Under the pieces are notes generated by a model, which was not told the origin of the DNA, did no database searches, and saw nothing but the letters and a program-made list of their open reading frames with translations. This document shows positions 28,620-38,375 of a stretch of 64,000 nt of DNA, in pieces (the stretch's first letter is position 1; each line of letters starts with the position of its first letter). Both the position numbers and the translations under genes were made by a program. Source of the DNA: Methylobacterium aquaticum (GTDB lineage Bacteria; Pseudomonadota; Alphaproteobacteria; Rhizobiales; Beijerinckiaceae); the NCBI RefSeq assembly GCF_016804325.1, contig NZ_CP043627.1:1-64000 (forward strand), written 5' to 3'.

Positions 28620-28837
28620 GGCACGTCTTTCGGAACGGGCGGTCCGGCCCGGACGAGGCATTGCGCACCGCCCGGCGAAAATCCACCCGGGGAGTGCGTT
28701 GCTTGACGTGAGACGCTTACGGCCGGCCGAGACACGGGCCCGGCGACGGATTCGTCCCTAGCAGGCGCAGGGTCAAATGCCAAGCCGGCGGGCCAGTCGC
28801 CCCCGGCCAAGCCTTGCCGACCCGCCCGGCAGCGCCC

Positions 28838-30097
28838 ATGTCATCAGCCATGTCCGACCAGCCTTGCCCCGCCCCCGCTCCGACGCCCACGGCCGCGGCG
28901 GATGGATCGGAGGCGAGCGACATCCCGATCGGCCTGTTTCGCGATTGCGTGGCGCTCCGCGACTGGCTGCTCAGCGAGGGCGCGCGGCTGCCGGAATCCG
29001 GCGATCTGCTGGCCGGCATGGCCGAGCGGCTGAACGCACTCGGCGTGCCGGTCGACCGGGCCACCACCGCCATCGACGCGCTGCACTCGGACTATTCCGG
29101 CGTCGGCCGGTTCTGGACCCGGGAGGACGGCGTCAGCTTCCGCCTCTTCCCGCATGGCGAGGTCACCGAGCAGGCGCTGGCCCGCAGCCCCTTCGCCCAT
29201 GTCTACGGCACCGGCGAGTGGCTGATCCTCGACCTGCGCGAGACCCCGGACGATCGCTACAGCATCATTCCGGAATTGAAGGCGGCGGGGTACACCCATT
29301 ACATCACCGTACCGCTGTTCTTCACCAACGGCACCAAGAACGGCGTCACCTTCGCGACCCGGGATCCGCGCGGGTTCGGCGACGACGACCTCGCCATCCT
29401 GCGCTTCATCATCCCGACCCTGTCGGCGGTGATGGAGATGCGCGGCCTCAACGCCCGTCTCGACCACGTGCTCAGGGTCTATGTCGGCGACGGGCCGCAC
29501 CAGGCGATCCTGGCCGGCTTCATCCGCCGCGGCCAGGTCGAGCGGATCCGCTCGGCGATCCTGTTCGCCGACATGCGCGGCTACACCCACCTCACCGACG
29601 CGCTCACCCCGGAGGCCTCGGTGGAATTGCTGAACACCTATTTCGACTGCCTGGTGCCGCCGATCGAGAGCGAGGGCGGCGAGGTGCTGAAATACATGGG
29701 CGACGGCCTGCTCGCGATCTTTCGCGAGAGCGGCGACGATCTCGGCGGCGCGGCGCAGGGCGCGCTCTCGGCGGCGCAGGCCGCGCTCCGCCGGGTCGAC
29801 GAGGCCAACCGCGCCGGGCGATTCCCCACCCGCATCGAGATCGGCATCGCGCTCCATCACGGCGAGGCGGCCTACGGCAATGTCGGCTCCGGCGCGCGCC
29901 TCGATTTCACGGTGATCGGCCGCGACGTGAACCTCGCCAGTCGCCTGGCCAAGCTCAACAAGGTCCTGTCCGAGCCGCTCCTGATGTCGAAGCCCTTCGT
30001 CGACTTCCTGTGGGGCGACCCCGAACTGCTCGGCACCCATCCCCTCGACGGCATCGCCGAGGAGATGGCGATCTATCGTCCGGGCAAAGGCGGTTGA
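28838..30097 (+). CDS. Class III adenylate/guanylate cyclase with N-terminal GAF-like region
   Basis: The protein of about 419 residues has a C-terminal cyclase homology domain (residues 240-410). The metal-binding aspartates are in LFADMRGYTHLTD (245) and LKYMGDGLLAIF (289), and the later motif GSGARLDFTVIGRDVNLASRLAKL is also canonical, so the enzyme should be active and make cAMP (or cGMP) from the nucleotide triphosphate. The N-terminal 230 residues look like a sensory region with GAF-like character (YTHYITVPLFFTNGTKNGVTFATRDPRGF). There is no transmembrane segment, so it is cytosolic. Starts at 28838 and 28850 are both possible. Confidence 0.88.
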   Translation: MSSAMSDQPCPAPAPTPTAAADGSEASDIPIGLFRDCVALRDWLLSEGARLPESGDLLAGMAERLNALGVPVDRATTAIDALHSDYSGVGRFWTREDGVSFRLFPHGEVTEQALARSPFAHVYGTGEWLILDLRETPDDRYSIIPELKAAGYTHYITVPLFFTNGTKNGVTFATRDPRGFGDDDLAILRFIIPTLSAVMEMRGLNARLDHVLRVYVGDGPHQAILAGFIRRGQVERIRSAILFADMRGYTHLTDALTPEASVELLNTYFDCLVPPIESEGGEVLKYMGDGLLAIFRESGDDLGGAAQGALSAAQAALRRVDEANRAGRFPTRIEIGIALHHGEAAYGNVGSGARLDFTVIGRDVNLASRLAKLNKVLSEPLLMSKPFVDFLWGDPELLGTHPLDGIAEEMAIYRPGKGG

Positions 30098-30149
30098 CCG
30101 AAGGCGGTTGACGAAGGCGAGCCGGCTCGCCACATTCCGGCCGTTCCAG

Positions 30150-30260
30150 GGAGATCCCCGGCAAGGGGCTGAGACACCGCTGGACCAAGAGCCTTCGGCT
30201 TTTCGGTCGGCGCGGAAATCCTTCGAACCTGATCCGGCTCATACCGGCGTAGGGATTGGA
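30150..30260 (+). promoter_or_regulatory. TPP riboswitch (THI element)
   Basis: The conserved core is present: GGGGCTGAGAC (30165-30175) and, after a variable hairpin, CCTTCGAACCTGATCCGG then ATACCGGCGTAGGGA (30230-30255). This matches the thiamine-pyrophosphate aptamer consensus (CUGAGA, ACCUGAUC and GCGUAGGGA). It stands about 70 bp in front of thiO and is expected to shut off the thi operon when TPP is abundant. Confidence 0.95.
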
Positions 30261-30328
30261 CAGGGTCCGCCAGGATCCGAGCGCGCATCATCCGGCAATC
30301 GGGCGCCGTCCACTCTCTTCGGGCCACC

Positions 30329-31549
30329 GTGGAGACGAGGGTGCACGCGCAGACGATCGGACGGCGAGGCGGACCGTCCGAGATCCCAGACAGAGACCGC
30401 TTGCCGGAGCGCGCCGAAGGTCCGGTCGATGCGGCGGTGATCGGCGCCGGGCTGATCGGCCTGTCGATCGCGTGGCGCCTGGCGCGGGCCGGTCTCGCCG
30501 TCGCGGTGATCGAGCGCGGACGAGCCGGCGACGGCGCGAGTCTCGCCGCCACCGGCATGCTGGCGGCGGCCGCCGAGCACGAGCCCGGGGGCGAGGCCCT
30601 GTCGCCGCTCTGCCTCGAGAGCCAGCGCCTCTGGCACCGGTTTCGCGACGAACTCGAAGCCGAATCCGGCCTCACCATCGATTACCGCCGCGAGGGTACC
30701 CTCGTGATCGCGCTCGGCCGCGACGAGGTCGAGCGCCTGCGCTTCCGCCACGAGCTGCAGCGCCGCGATCATCTCGCCGTCGAGTGGCTGTCCGGACCGG
30801 CGGTGCGCGCCCGCGAGCCCGGCCTGCGCCCCACCGTCACCGCGGGCCTGTTCTGCCCCGACGACCACCAGGTCGATCCGGCCCGGGTGATGGCGGCCCT
30901 GCGCTTGGCCTTCCGCGCGGCCGGCGGCCGGCTGATCGAGGAGACCGCCGTCACCGCGCTCACCCGCGAGGCCGGCCGGGTCACCGGCATCGAGACCACG
31001 GCGGGCACGGTGCGGGCCGGCACGGTGGTGCTGGCCTCCGGCGCCTGGGCCGGGGAGGGGAACCTGGTGCCGGACCTCGCGCTCCCGGTGCGCCCGTTGA
31101 AGGGCCAGTCGATGGCGCTCCAGATGACGCCGCGCAGCGGCTCCCTCTCGCACGTGGTCTGGACCGAGCAGGTCCACATGGCCCCGAAGGGCGACGGCTC
31201 GCTCATCGTCGGCGCCACCGTGGAGGAGACGGGCTTCGATCCCCACCTCACCGCCGGCGGCGTCTTCGCCCTGCTGGAGGGCGCCCGGCGCGCCTTGCCG
31301 GGGGTGGAGGAGATGCGGGTGTCGGGGGTCTGGAGCGGCTTTCGCCCGACCTCCGACGACGACGCCCCGATCCTCGGCGAGGCCCTGCCCGGCCTCGTGC
31401 TGGCCGCCGGCCATCACCGCAACGGCTACCTGCTGGCGCCCGTCACCGCCGAAGCCGTCTCCACCCTGATCCTGCGCGGCGAGACGCTGCCGGTGGCCGC
31501 GCCCTTTGGCCTGTCCCGGTTCGCCCGTGTTTCCGGAGTCCCCGCATGA
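30329..31549 (+). CDS. thiO: Glycine oxidase ThiO
   Basis: The FAD-dependent glycine oxidase of about 406 residues supplies dehydroglycine for the thiazole half of thiamine. The FAD-binding motif is DAAVIGAGLIGLSIAWRLARAGLAVAVIERG, followed by GASLAATGMLAAAAEHEPGG. The C-terminal FAD contact is VSGVWSGFRPTSDDDAPILGEALPGLVLAAGHHRNGYLLAPVTAEAV. The first 30 residues from the GTG at 30329 are not family-like, so the true start may be a little further in. The gene is first in the operon behind the TPP riboswitch and overlaps thiS by four bases. Confidence 0.93.
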   Translation: METRVHAQTIGRRGGPSEIPDRDRLPERAEGPVDAAVIGAGLIGLSIAWRLARAGLAVAVIERGRAGDGASLAATGMLAAAAEHEPGGEALSPLCLESQRLWHRFRDELEAESGLTIDYRREGTLVIALGRDEVERLRFRHELQRRDHLAVEWLSGPAVRAREPGLRPTVTAGLFCPDDHQVDPARVMAALRLAFRAAGGRLIEETAVTALTREAGRVTGIETTAGTVRAGTVVLASGAWAGEGNLVPDLALPVRPLKGQSMALQMTPRSGSLSHVVWTEQVHMAPKGDGSLIVGATVEETGFDPHLTAGGVFALLEGARRALPGVEEMRVSGVWSGFRPTSDDDAPILGEALPGLVLAAGHHRNGYLLAPVTAEAVSTLILRGETLPVAAPFGLSRFARVSGVPA

Positions 31550-31758
31550 AGCTCCTCGTCAACGGCGAGCCCCGCGAGAGCGAGGCCGCCACCCTCGACG
31601 CCCTTTGGCGCGCCGAGACCGCCGACCTCGACTTGAGCGGCCCGCAAGGCTTCGCCATCGCGCTGAACGGCGCGGTGGTGCGCCAGCGCGACTGGGCCGG
31701 CACGGCGCTCGAGGAGGGCGACCGCGTCGAGATCGTGCGGGCGATGCAGGGAGGGTAG
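31546..31758 (+). CDS. thiS: Sulfur carrier protein ThiS
   Basis: The 70-residue ubiquitin-like carrier begins MKLLVNGEPRESEAATLDAL and ends AMQGG; the C-terminal Gly-Gly is adenylated and turned into the thiocarboxylate that donates sulfur to thiazole formation. FAIALNGAVVRQRDW is the usual core motif. The ATG overlaps the thiO stop. thiG, normally next, begins only 780 bp later because of inserted repeats. Confidence 0.95.
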   Translation: MKLLVNGEPRESEAATLDALWRAETADLDLSGPQGFAIALNGAVVRQRDWAGTALEEGDRVEIVRAMQGG

Positions 31759-31810
31759 CGGTTGCGAGATCGTGCGATGGGGTCGCGCTGCATCACCGGT
31801 GCTTTCTTCA

Positions 31811-31950
31811 TCCCACCCTCGACCTCATCCTGAGGTGTCAGTCGATCGAAGATCGACTGACCTCGAAGGAGGGCTCCAGCTGGCTCGGAGATTTCTGGAG
31901 CCCTCCTTCGAGGCCGCTACGCGGCACCTCAGGATGAGGTGGTGGGTCGG
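31811..31950. repeat. Dispersed palindrome, CTCATCCTGAGGTG type, left of the GIY-YIG gene
   Basis: The arms TCCCACCCTCGACCTCATCC and GGATGAGGTGGTGGGT are inverted. Between them lie CTGAGGTG with CACCTCAG, the short hairpin GTCGATCGAAGATCGAC and the pair GGAGGGCTCCAG with CTGGAGCCCTCC. This is the same inner palindrome as in the MITEs, but without their GAGCCTGTTTGA ends. It is placed 52 bp after thiS. Confidence 0.8.
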
Positions 31951-31997
31951 AGATCAGGTATCCGTTGCTAGGAATCAGCAGGCGGAGACATCTCTTC

Positions 31998-32378
31998 ATG
32001 AACGCCTTCGTCTACATCCTGCGATGCGTCGACGAGAGTTACTACGTCGGCTCGGCACGCGGTGAGACCCTCGACAAGCGCCTAGGCGAGCACTAGGCCG
32101 GCACCTATCCCGGCTACACGCGCGAGCGCCGGCCCGTGACACTCGTCTATGCTGAAATGTTCGAGCGCATCACGGACGCGATCGCGATGGAACGGCGCAT
32201 CAAAGGCTGGAGCCGCGCCAAGAAGGAAGCGCTGATCCAAAGTGACTGGGACCGCCTCAAGCACTTGGCCAGACGGAACTGCGTGCAGAATAAGTCAGAT
32301 TTAGGTGCGATTGGTCATCAGGAGTTGCCGACAACGCTCGACGTTGTTGGTGATTCCCACCCTCCAACCTCATCCTGA
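31998..32378 (+). pseudogene. GIY-YIG nuclease (UPF0213 type) with premature stop
   Basis: The frame starts MNAFVYILRCVDESYYVGSA, the GIY-YIG motif region (YIL and YVG), continues RGETLDKRLGEH, then meets TAG at 32094-32096 in frame (codon 33). The same frame goes on AGTYPGYTRERRPVTLVYAEMFERITDAIAMERRIKGWSRAKKEALIQSDWDRLKHLARR, the rest of a typical small GIY-YIG protein. A single CAG to TAG change explains the break. The reading frame ends inside the right-hand palindrome, whose CCTCATCCTGA supplies the stop. It sits between two palindromes within the thi operon. A restart downstream would lack the catalytic tyrosines. Confidence 0.85.
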
Positions 32379-32489
32379 GGTGCTAGCGCATGCGAGCCTC
32401 GAAGGAGGGCTCCAGAAGGCACTGCGATCCCTGGAGCCCTCCTTCGAGGCTCGTTTCACTCGCACCTCAGGATGAGGTCGTGGGTGGGA
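32355..32489. repeat. Dispersed palindrome, CTCATCCTGAGGTG type, right of the GIY-YIG gene
   Basis: The outer arms TCCCACCCTCCAACCTCATC and GATGAGGTCGTGGGTGGGA are inverted. Internally CGCATGCGAGCCTCGAAGG replaces the usual CGATCGAAGATCG hairpin, while GGAGGGCTCCAG and CTGGAGCCCTCC are kept. With the copy at 31811-31950 it brackets the GIY-YIG gene. thiG begins 50 bp to the right. Confidence 0.8.
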
Positions 32490-32538
32490 CATCGGCGAAA
32501 CGCTCGTACGAACTATCTATGAAATCCGGAGAAACCCC

Positions 32539-33318
32539 ATGACCGACACCCCCGACGATCCCTTCGTCATCGCCGGCACCACCCTGTCCTCGCGCCTCCT
32601 CATCGGCACCGCCGGCTACCCGACGCAAGCCATCATGAGCGAGGCGGTGCGGGCGAGCGCGGCCGAGGTGGTGACGGTCTCGATCCGCCGCATCTCGCTC
32701 CACGGCCATGGCTCGGACACGGTGGCGCGGCTCAAAGGGGCACGCTTCCTGCCCAATACCGCCGGCTGCGAGACCGCCCGCGACGCCGTGATGACGGCGG
32801 AGCTGGCGCGCGAGGCGCTCGGCACCCACTGGATCAAGGTCGAGGTGATCGGCGACCGCGAGACGCTGTATCCCGACGTCGCCGAGACGATCGAGGCCAC
32901 CCGCCAGCTGGTCGATTCCGGCTTCACGGTGCTGCCCTATTGCAACGACGATCCCGTCGTGTGCAGCCGGCTCGCCGATCTCGGCGCCGCCGCGGTGATG
33001 CCGATGGGCTCGCTGATCGGGTCGGGCATGGGGGTGGCCAATCCGGCGAACCTCGAACTGATCTGCCGGCGCTCGCCGGTGCCGGTGATCGTGGATGCCG
33101 GCATCGGCACCGCCTCCGACGCGGTGATCGCGATGGAACTGGGAGCCGCCGCGGTGCTCCTCAACACCGCCGTCGCCAAGGCCGACGATCCGGTGCGGAT
33201 GGCCCGCGCCATGCGCCACGCCGTCGAGGCCGGGCGCCTCGCGCATCTCGCCGGCCGCATTCCGCGTCGCGCCCGCGCCGAGCCGTCGAGCCCGCAACTC
33301 GGCCTCGTCGGCTCGTGA
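32539..33318 (+). CDS. thiG: Thiazole synthase ThiG
   Basis: The 259-residue TIM-barrel enzyme joins deoxyxylulose 5-phosphate, dehydroglycine and ThiS-thiocarboxylate to the thiazole phosphate. It shows [20 protein letters not shown], the Schiff-base lysine in [51 protein letters not shown] and the phosphate loop [37 protein letters not shown]. The C-terminus overlaps thiE by four bases. Its natural upstream partner thiS is separated by the palindrome/GIY-YIG insertion, so its transcription may depend on read-through. Confidence 0.96.
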   Translation: MTDTPDDPFVIAGTTLSSRLLIGTAGYPTQAIMSEAVRASAAEVVTVSIRRISLHGHGSDTVARLKGARFLPNTAGCETARDAVMTAELAREALGTHWIKVEVIGDRETLYPDVAETIEATRQLVDSGFTVLPYCNDDPVVCSRLADLGAAAVMPMGSLIGSGMGVANPANLELICRRSPVPVIVDAGIGTASDAVIAMELGAAAVLLNTAVAKADDPVRMARAMRHAVEAGRLAHLAGRIPRRARAEPSSPQLGLVGS

Positions 33319-33911
33319 GCCTGCCCGCCCGCCTGCTGGTCGTCACCGACCGGCATGGCTGCCCGGAGCCCCTGGGCGACCGCGTCGCCGCCTGCCTCGC
33401 GGCGGGCGCCCGCTGGATCTGGCTGCGCGACCGCGACCTGCCCGCCCAAGAGCGCGCGGCCCTGGCCGAGACCCTGGCCGGCGAGGTGGCGCGGGTGGGT
33501 GGCGCCCTCACCATCGGGCGCGACGTGGACCTGGCGGCGCGGGTCGGGGCTTCGGGCGTCCAGCTCGGCGAGGCTTCCGCCGTGGTGCCGGCTCGGGCGC
33601 GCCTCGGGCGCGGCGTCCTGCTCGGCGTCTCGGCCCATTCCCTCGCCGAGGTGCGGGCCGCCCGGGAGGCGGGGGCGGATTACGTGACCCTGAGCCCGAT
33701 CTTCCTGACCGCCAGCAAACCGGGCTACGGGCCCGCGCTCGGGGTGGGTGTCTTGCGGGAGGCGGCGGGGGTGATGCCGGTCGTGGCGCTTGGCGGCGTC
33801 GATCCCGGAACGGCCACGTCCTGCCGCGAGGCGGGGGCTGCCGCCGTCGCGGTGATGGGGGCGGTGATGCGGGCGCCGGAGGTCGGGGTGCTGGTCCCGG
33901 CCCTCCTGTAG
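33315..33911 (+). CDS. thiE: Thiamine phosphate synthase-type protein
   Basis: The 198-residue TIM-barrel protein couples the thiazole and pyrimidine moieties of thiamine. It reads [89 protein letters not shown] and [32 protein letters not shown], the ThiE/TenI signature. It is slightly shorter than E. coli ThiE, and the TenI-like possibility cannot be excluded. The start is the GTG overlapping the thiG stop. Confidence 0.88.
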   Translation: MSLPARLLVVTDRHGCPEPLGDRVAACLAAGARWIWLRDRDLPAQERAALAETLAGEVARVGGALTIGRDVDLAARVGASGVQLGEASAVVPARARLGRGVLLGVSAHSLAEVRAAREAGADYVTLSPIFLTASKPGYGPALGVGVLREAAGVMPVVALGGVDPGTATSCREAGAAAVAVMGAVMRAPEVGVLVPALL

Positions 33912-33951
33912 GGCCGCACCCGCTCCCCGGTCCTCCTCCGGCGTGTTCCGT

Positions 33952-35355
33952 TCAGGCCATCCACCGCATCACGATCAGCACCGTCGTGACGGTGACGGCG
34001 CCGCCGATGCGGGTCGCGATCTGGGCGAACGGCATCAGCTGCATCCGGTTGGCGGCGGTGAGGATGGCGACGTCGCCGGTGCCGCCCTGGCCGGAATGGC
34101 AGGCATTCACGATCGCGGCCTCGATCGGGTACATGCCGAGGCGGCGGCCGACGAAGGCGCCGGTGGCCATCAGGGTGAACACCGTCGCGATGATGGTGAT
34201 CAGGTTCGGGACCGTGAAGGCGGACATCAGCTTGTCCCACGGGGTCAGCGAGACGCCGATGGCGAAGAGCAGCGGATAGGTCATGCCGGTCTGCACGAAC
34301 TTGTAGACGACGAAGCCGCCCGCCTGCAGATGCGGCGAGACCGCGCTCGACAGCTTCGCCAGCACCGCCAGGAACAGCATCGCGACCGGGGCCGGCAGGC
34401 CGATCACGTGGTGCAGCATCACGCCGAGCAGGTAGAGCGTCACCGCCGTGAGCCCCGCCGCCGCGATGGTCGAGACGTCCATGGCGCCGCCGCCCTTCTC
34501 GGCGGTCACCGCCTCGTCCTTGGGATCCATGTCGTCGTGCTCGCCCGGCTGCAGGCGGCCTTCGCCGGTCAGGTGCGGGTATTTCTTGCCGACGAAGTTC
34601 AGGATGCCCGAGAACACGATGGCCGTGAGGCTGCCGAGCATGACCGGCGGCAGCACCTGGGCGAACAGGTCGCCCTGGGAGGCGCCCAGGATCGCCGCAT
34701 AGCCGATCGAGAGCGGGATCGCGCCCTCGCCGACGCCGCCGGCCATGATCGGCACGACGATGAAGAAGAAGGTGTGGTAGGCGCCCAAGCCCAGCGCCGT
34801 CCCGACCAGCGTGCCGACGAGGCCGGCGGCGATCGACCCGATGCCGAGCGGCACGAAGATCTTCAGGAAGCCCTTGATCAGCACGCCGCGGTCCATGCCG
34901 AGGATGCTGCCGACGATGATCGCCGCGATGTAGAGGTAGAGGAAGTTCGTGAACTTTGTGAAGTCGATGATCGACTTCTCGATCTGCGGCGGGATCAGCT
35001 TGTAGTAGGCGAGCGCCGAGGGGATGAAGGTGGCGAAGATGGCGCCGGCGCCGATGTTGCGCAGGATCGGCAGCCGCTTGCCGATCTCGGCGCAGGTGAA
35101 GCCGCCGAGCACCAGGACGGCGATCATCGTCGGCGCATCGGGCTTGATCTCGCGCTCGAGGGTCAGGATCGTCAGGAGCGCGGCCAGGATCAGGTAGACC
35201 GGGATCGGGATGATCCCGATCTTGACGTCCATCAGACGCCACCAGCCCTGCGGCCAGAATTTCCTGGAATCCGGCGGCGTCGTCTCGGCAACCGGGGCCG
35301 TGTGTCGAGCCGTCGTGTCGTGGGTCTTGGCGAGATCTGCGGTCCCCGATGCCAT
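33952..35355 (-). CDS. 2-Hydroxycarboxylate transporter family protein
   Basis: The 467-residue inner-membrane symporter is of the CitS/CimH/MaeN type, taking up citrate or malate with sodium or protons. The two re-entrant loop motifs of the family are visible as MAGGVGEGAIPLS and CHSGQGGTGDVAILTAANRM. It has about eleven predicted transmembrane segments starting at IGIIPIPVYLILAALLTIL. A hydrophilic stretch (about residues 278-302) lies between the two halves. The ATG at 35355 follows GGGAGGATCCACCG. It is a single gene; whether the substrate is citrate, malate or lactate is unknown. Confidence 0.92.
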   Translation of the reverse strand: MASGTADLAKTHDTTARHTAPVAETTPPDSRKFWPQGWWRLMDVKIGIIPIPVYLILAALLTILTLEREIKPDAPTMIAVLVLGGFTCAEIGKRLPILRNIGAGAIFATFIPSALAYYKLIPPQIEKSIIDFTKFTNFLYLYIAAIIVGSILGMDRGVLIKGFLKIFVPLGIGSIAAGLVGTLVGTALGLGAYHTFFFIVVPIMAGGVGEGAIPLSIGYAAILGASQGDLFAQVLPPVMLGSLTAIVFSGILNFVGKKYPHLTGEGRLQPGEHDDMDPKDEAVTAEKGGGAMDVSTIAAAGLTAVTLYLLGVMLHHVIGLPAPVAMLFLAVLAKLSSAVSPHLQAGGFVVYKFVQTGMTYPLLFAIGVSLTPWDKLMSAFTVPNLITIIATVFTLMATGAFVGRRLGMYPIEAAIVNACHSGQGGTGDVAILTAANRMQLMPFAQIATRIGGAVTVTTVLIVMRWMA

Positions 35356-36039
35356 CGGTGGATCCTCCCGAAAGATGTTGTTGCTGCGTGGTTTTCTTGT
35401 CGAATGACGGTCTTGCCGGCCCGCCTCGGAGGGCGGGCCTTGGGCGCGGCGGCGCGATGAGGGGCCTGCCGTCCGGGCCGACGGGGTCTCGTGCGAGGGG
35501 CCGGGGGGCCCGCATCCGCGGTCGAGCCATGAGGTGACGTGGTGAGGCGGTCAGGCGGGCGTCCGTGACCGGCGTGGTTTCCTCCAGGATTCGTTGGGAG
35601 CCGCGGTAGCGGCCGAACCTGTCGGGAACCTGTCAAAGACCGGGGCGTGGAAGACAGTTCGAACCGTGAACCCCGCGGGCGACGGTGCGGTCACCCGTCC
35701 CGTCGTGCCGGACGTGATGCGGAACGACGCAGGCCTCGACGAGGTCGACGGCGCCCTCGCGCCGGACGCGCTCCCGGCGGTCGAACAGATTCCTGAGCAC
35801 GGTTGCGTTCGGCATGATCGCCTCCCTCTGCCCGCCCAACCGCTCGGCAGGCGTCTTGCCAGTTCGGTCGGACCTGGGCTCGGGTGTGGCGGGCGACGGC
35901 GTACTGCCATGGTGCAAGGGGGCGTGGAGCCGCCACGACTCCCCATCCCCCGCAGACCTGCTATACGCGGCACCATCTCCGGCACCGGGCGCGGGCCGCC
36001 CCGGCTGAACCGGCCGATGCGAATGGCCATATCTCGTTC
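35356..36039. other. Intergenic region before prfA
   Basis: A 684-bp stretch between the divergent transporter and prfA genes. Apart from one possible 60-residue gene (35633-35815) and the expected divergent promoters, I see no repeat, RNA or other coding frame. Confidence 0.5.
35633..35815 (-). CDS. Possible small protein (60 residues), unknown
   Basis: A short frame begins MPNATVLRNLFDRRERVRRE and continues GAVDLVEACVVPHHVRHDGTGDRTVARGVHGSNCLPRPGL. The best argument for it is the strong ribosome-binding site GGGAGGCGATC before the ATG at 35815, and the first half looks helical and protein-like. No family is recognised, and the second half is less convincing. Confidence 0.35.
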   Translation of the reverse strand: MPNATVLRNLFDRRERVRREGAVDLVEACVVPHHVRHDGTGDRTVARGVHGSNCLPRPGL

Positions 36040-37119
36040 ATGATCTCGATCCCGTCCGACCGTCTCGACGCCATCCTGGCTCGCCACGACATCGTCACCG
36101 CCACCCTGAGCGCCGGCGAGGCCGAGGCGGAGAGCTTCGTGCAGCTCTCGCGCGAACTCTCCGAGCTCGATTCCGTCGTCGAGGCGATCCGCGCCTTCCG
36201 GGCCGCCGAGAGCGCCCTGCGCGGCGTCGAGGAGATGATCGAGGAGGGCGACCCCGAGATGCGGGCGCTCGCCGCGGAAGAGAAGCCGGAGGCCGAGGCC
36301 GCCCGCGACGCCGCCGCCCGGGCGCTGCAGCTCCTGCTTCTCCCCAAGGACGCGGCCGACGAGAAGAGCGCCATCCTCGAGGTGCGCGCCGGCACCGGCG
36401 GCGACGAGGCGGCGCTCTTTGCCGGCGACCTGTTCCGGATGTATTCGCGCTACGCCGACCTGAAGGGCTGGCGGGTCGAGGTCATCTCCGAGAGCCCCGG
36501 CACGATGGGCGGCTACCGCGAGGTGGTGGCCGAGGTGAAGGGCCGCGGCGTCTTCGCGCGCATGAAGTTCGAGAGCGGCGCCCACCGGGTGCAGCGCGTG
36601 CCCGACACCGAGACGCAGGGGCGCATCCACACCTCCGCCGCCACCGTGGCGGTGCTGCCGGAGGCGGAGGAGGTCGACATCCAGGTCAACGAATCCGACC
36701 TGAAGATCGACACGATGCGGGCGCAGGGCGCCGGCGGCCAGCACGTCAACAAGACCGAATCGGCGATCCGCATCACCCACGTGCCGAGCGGCATCGTGAT
36801 CTTCGTCCAGGAAGAGCGCTCGCAGCACAAGAACCGCGCCCGCGCCATGGCGCTGCTGCGCGCCAAGCTCTACGACCAGGAGCGCAGCCAGAAGGACGCC
36901 GCCCGGGCCGCCGACCGCAAGTCGCAGGTCGGCAGCGGCGACCGGTCCGAGCGGATCCGCACCTACAACTTCCCGCAAGGCCGGGTCACCGATCACCGCA
37001 TCAACCTCACCCTCTACAAGCTGGAGGAGGTGATCGCCGGCACCGCCCTCGACGAGGTGGTGGACGCGCTGATCACCGAGCACCAGGCCGCCCTCTTGGC
37101 CGCCGAGGGGATGGCGTGA
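36040..37119 (+). CDS. prfA: Peptide chain release factor 1
   Basis: The 359-residue release factor recognises UAA and UAG. It contains the catalytic GGQ in [22 protein letters not shown], the family region [23 protein letters not shown] and the C-terminal [28 protein letters not shown]. The ATG at 36040 gives the expected N-terminus [16 protein letters not shown]. The stop codon overlaps the start of prmC, which methylates the glutamine of this GGQ; the two are translationally coupled. Confidence 0.96.
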   Translation: MISIPSDRLDAILARHDIVTATLSAGEAEAESFVQLSRELSELDSVVEAIRAFRAAESALRGVEEMIEEGDPEMRALAAEEKPEAEAARDAAARALQLLLLPKDAADEKSAILEVRAGTGGDEAALFAGDLFRMYSRYADLKGWRVEVISESPGTMGGYREVVAEVKGRGVFARMKFESGAHRVQRVPDTETQGRIHTSAATVAVLPEAEEVDIQVNESDLKIDTMRAQGAGGQHVNKTESAIRITHVPSGIVIFVQEERSQHKNRARAMALLRAKLYDQERSQKDAARAADRKSQVGSGDRSERIRTYNFPQGRVTDHRINLTLYKLEEVIAGTALDEVVDALITEHQAALLAAEGMA

Positions 37120-37982
37120 TCGCGATCGACCCGGGGTCGAGCCGGGTCGCGGCCCGGGCCGGGGCCACGGATGCGCTCGCGGCCCACGGCATCGAGACCG
37201 CTGCCCTCGATGCCCGCATCCTGGTCGAGGAGGCGTTGGGCATCACCGCCACCGACCTGGCGCTCCGCGGGGCCGAGCCGGTCGGCGAGGCGGGCGCCGC
37301 GCTTCTGACCGCGTATCTCGCCCGGCGCGTGGCGGGCGAGCCGGTGGCGCGGATCATCGGTGCCTGGGAATTCTGGGGGCTGCCCTTCGGGCTCTCGCCC
37401 GAGACCCTGGTGCCGCGTCCCGACACCGAGACCCTGGTCGAGGCGGCTCTCCGCTCGAGGCCCGAGGGCCCGGCCCGCATCGCCGATCTCGGGACCGGCT
37501 CCGGCTGCATCCTGGTGGCGCTTCTCACCGAATGGCCGCACAGTTTCGGGATCGGCCTCGACCGCTCGCCCGGCGCGCTCAGCACCGCCCGGGCCAATGC
37601 CGCCCGCAACGGTGTCGCCGACCGGGCCGCCTTCGTCGCCGGCGACTGGGCCGCCTCCCTCATGGGGCCGTTCGACCTCGTGGTGGCGAACCCGCCCTAC
37701 ATCGCCAGCGCGGTCATCGCCGGCCTGTCCGGGGAGGTGCGGGACCACGATCCGCGGCTGGCGCTGGATGGCGGAGCCGACGGGCTCGACGCCTACCGCA
37801 CCATCCTGGCCCAGGTGCCGCCCCTCCTGGCGCCGGGCGGGCATCTCCTGGTCGAGATCGGCTACGACCAGGAGGCGGCGCTGCGAGGGCTCGCCGCCGC
37901 CCACAATCTGCGGGCGGAGGTGCGACGTGACCTCGCCGGGCATCCCCGGGTGGTCGTGATGACGGCAGGGATCGGATCCTGA
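37116..37982 (+). CDS. prmC: Release factor glutamine methyltransferase
   Basis: The 288-residue SAM-dependent methyltransferase modifies the GGQ glutamine of release factors. The SAM-binding motif is [17 protein letters not shown], and the catalytic NPPY is in [13 protein letters not shown]. The N-terminal helical domain ends with [30 protein letters not shown], which is typical. It starts with GTG at 37116, overlapping the prfA stop. Confidence 0.96.
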   Translation: MIAIDPGSSRVAARAGATDALAAHGIETAALDARILVEEALGITATDLALRGAEPVGEAGAALLTAYLARRVAGEPVARIIGAWEFWGLPFGLSPETLVPRPDTETLVEAALRSRPEGPARIADLGTGSGCILVALLTEWPHSFGIGLDRSPGALSTARANAARNGVADRAAFVAGDWAASLMGPFDLVVANPPYIASAVIAGLSGEVRDHDPRLALDGGADGLDAYRTILAQVPPLLAPGGHLLVEIGYDQEAALRGLAAAHNLRAEVRRDLAGHPRVVVMTAGIGS

Positions 37983-38375
37983 TGGGGATTCTTGAGGTTC
38001 CTGTGGCCTTTGTTCGCGAAATCGACGTCAGGTGACTTGGCGGAGCCGGCCGAACCCGCTAACGTCCCGGGGCAGATCGTGAACGGTCCGGACCACACAG
38101 CCAGGCTCAGTTCTCAGGCGCGACATCGAGCGCGGACCTTTGGACGATCTTCCACCACCGGGCAGACCAATGAGCGCGTAGGCGGTCCGGTGCCCCGCAT
38201 CTGTGGATCGACGATGGCCGGATCGTGAGACGGCCCGCGGTCGCACAGGGCAAGGCGGACATCGCTGCGGAGACGGAACATGGCCCGGCAGAGGCCGCCC
38301 GGCTCCGCGGACGAAGACCCGCCGCGCGCGCGAAGTCCCGCCCTTCAAGTCGTCGAAGAGGGTCAGTCGAGGCCG
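37983..38375. other. Intergenic region before the DUF4167 gene
   Basis: The 393 bp contain no convincing gene. The distance suggests a separate promoter for the DUF4167 gene. I see no repeat of the families described elsewhere. Confidence 0.5.

Noticed and set aside
31998..32378. Stop codon 33 of the GIY-YIG gene as programmed read-through or a recoded codon
   Set aside because: There is no recoding signal nearby and TAG replacing CAG is the simplest change; recorded as a nonsense mutation or sequencing error.
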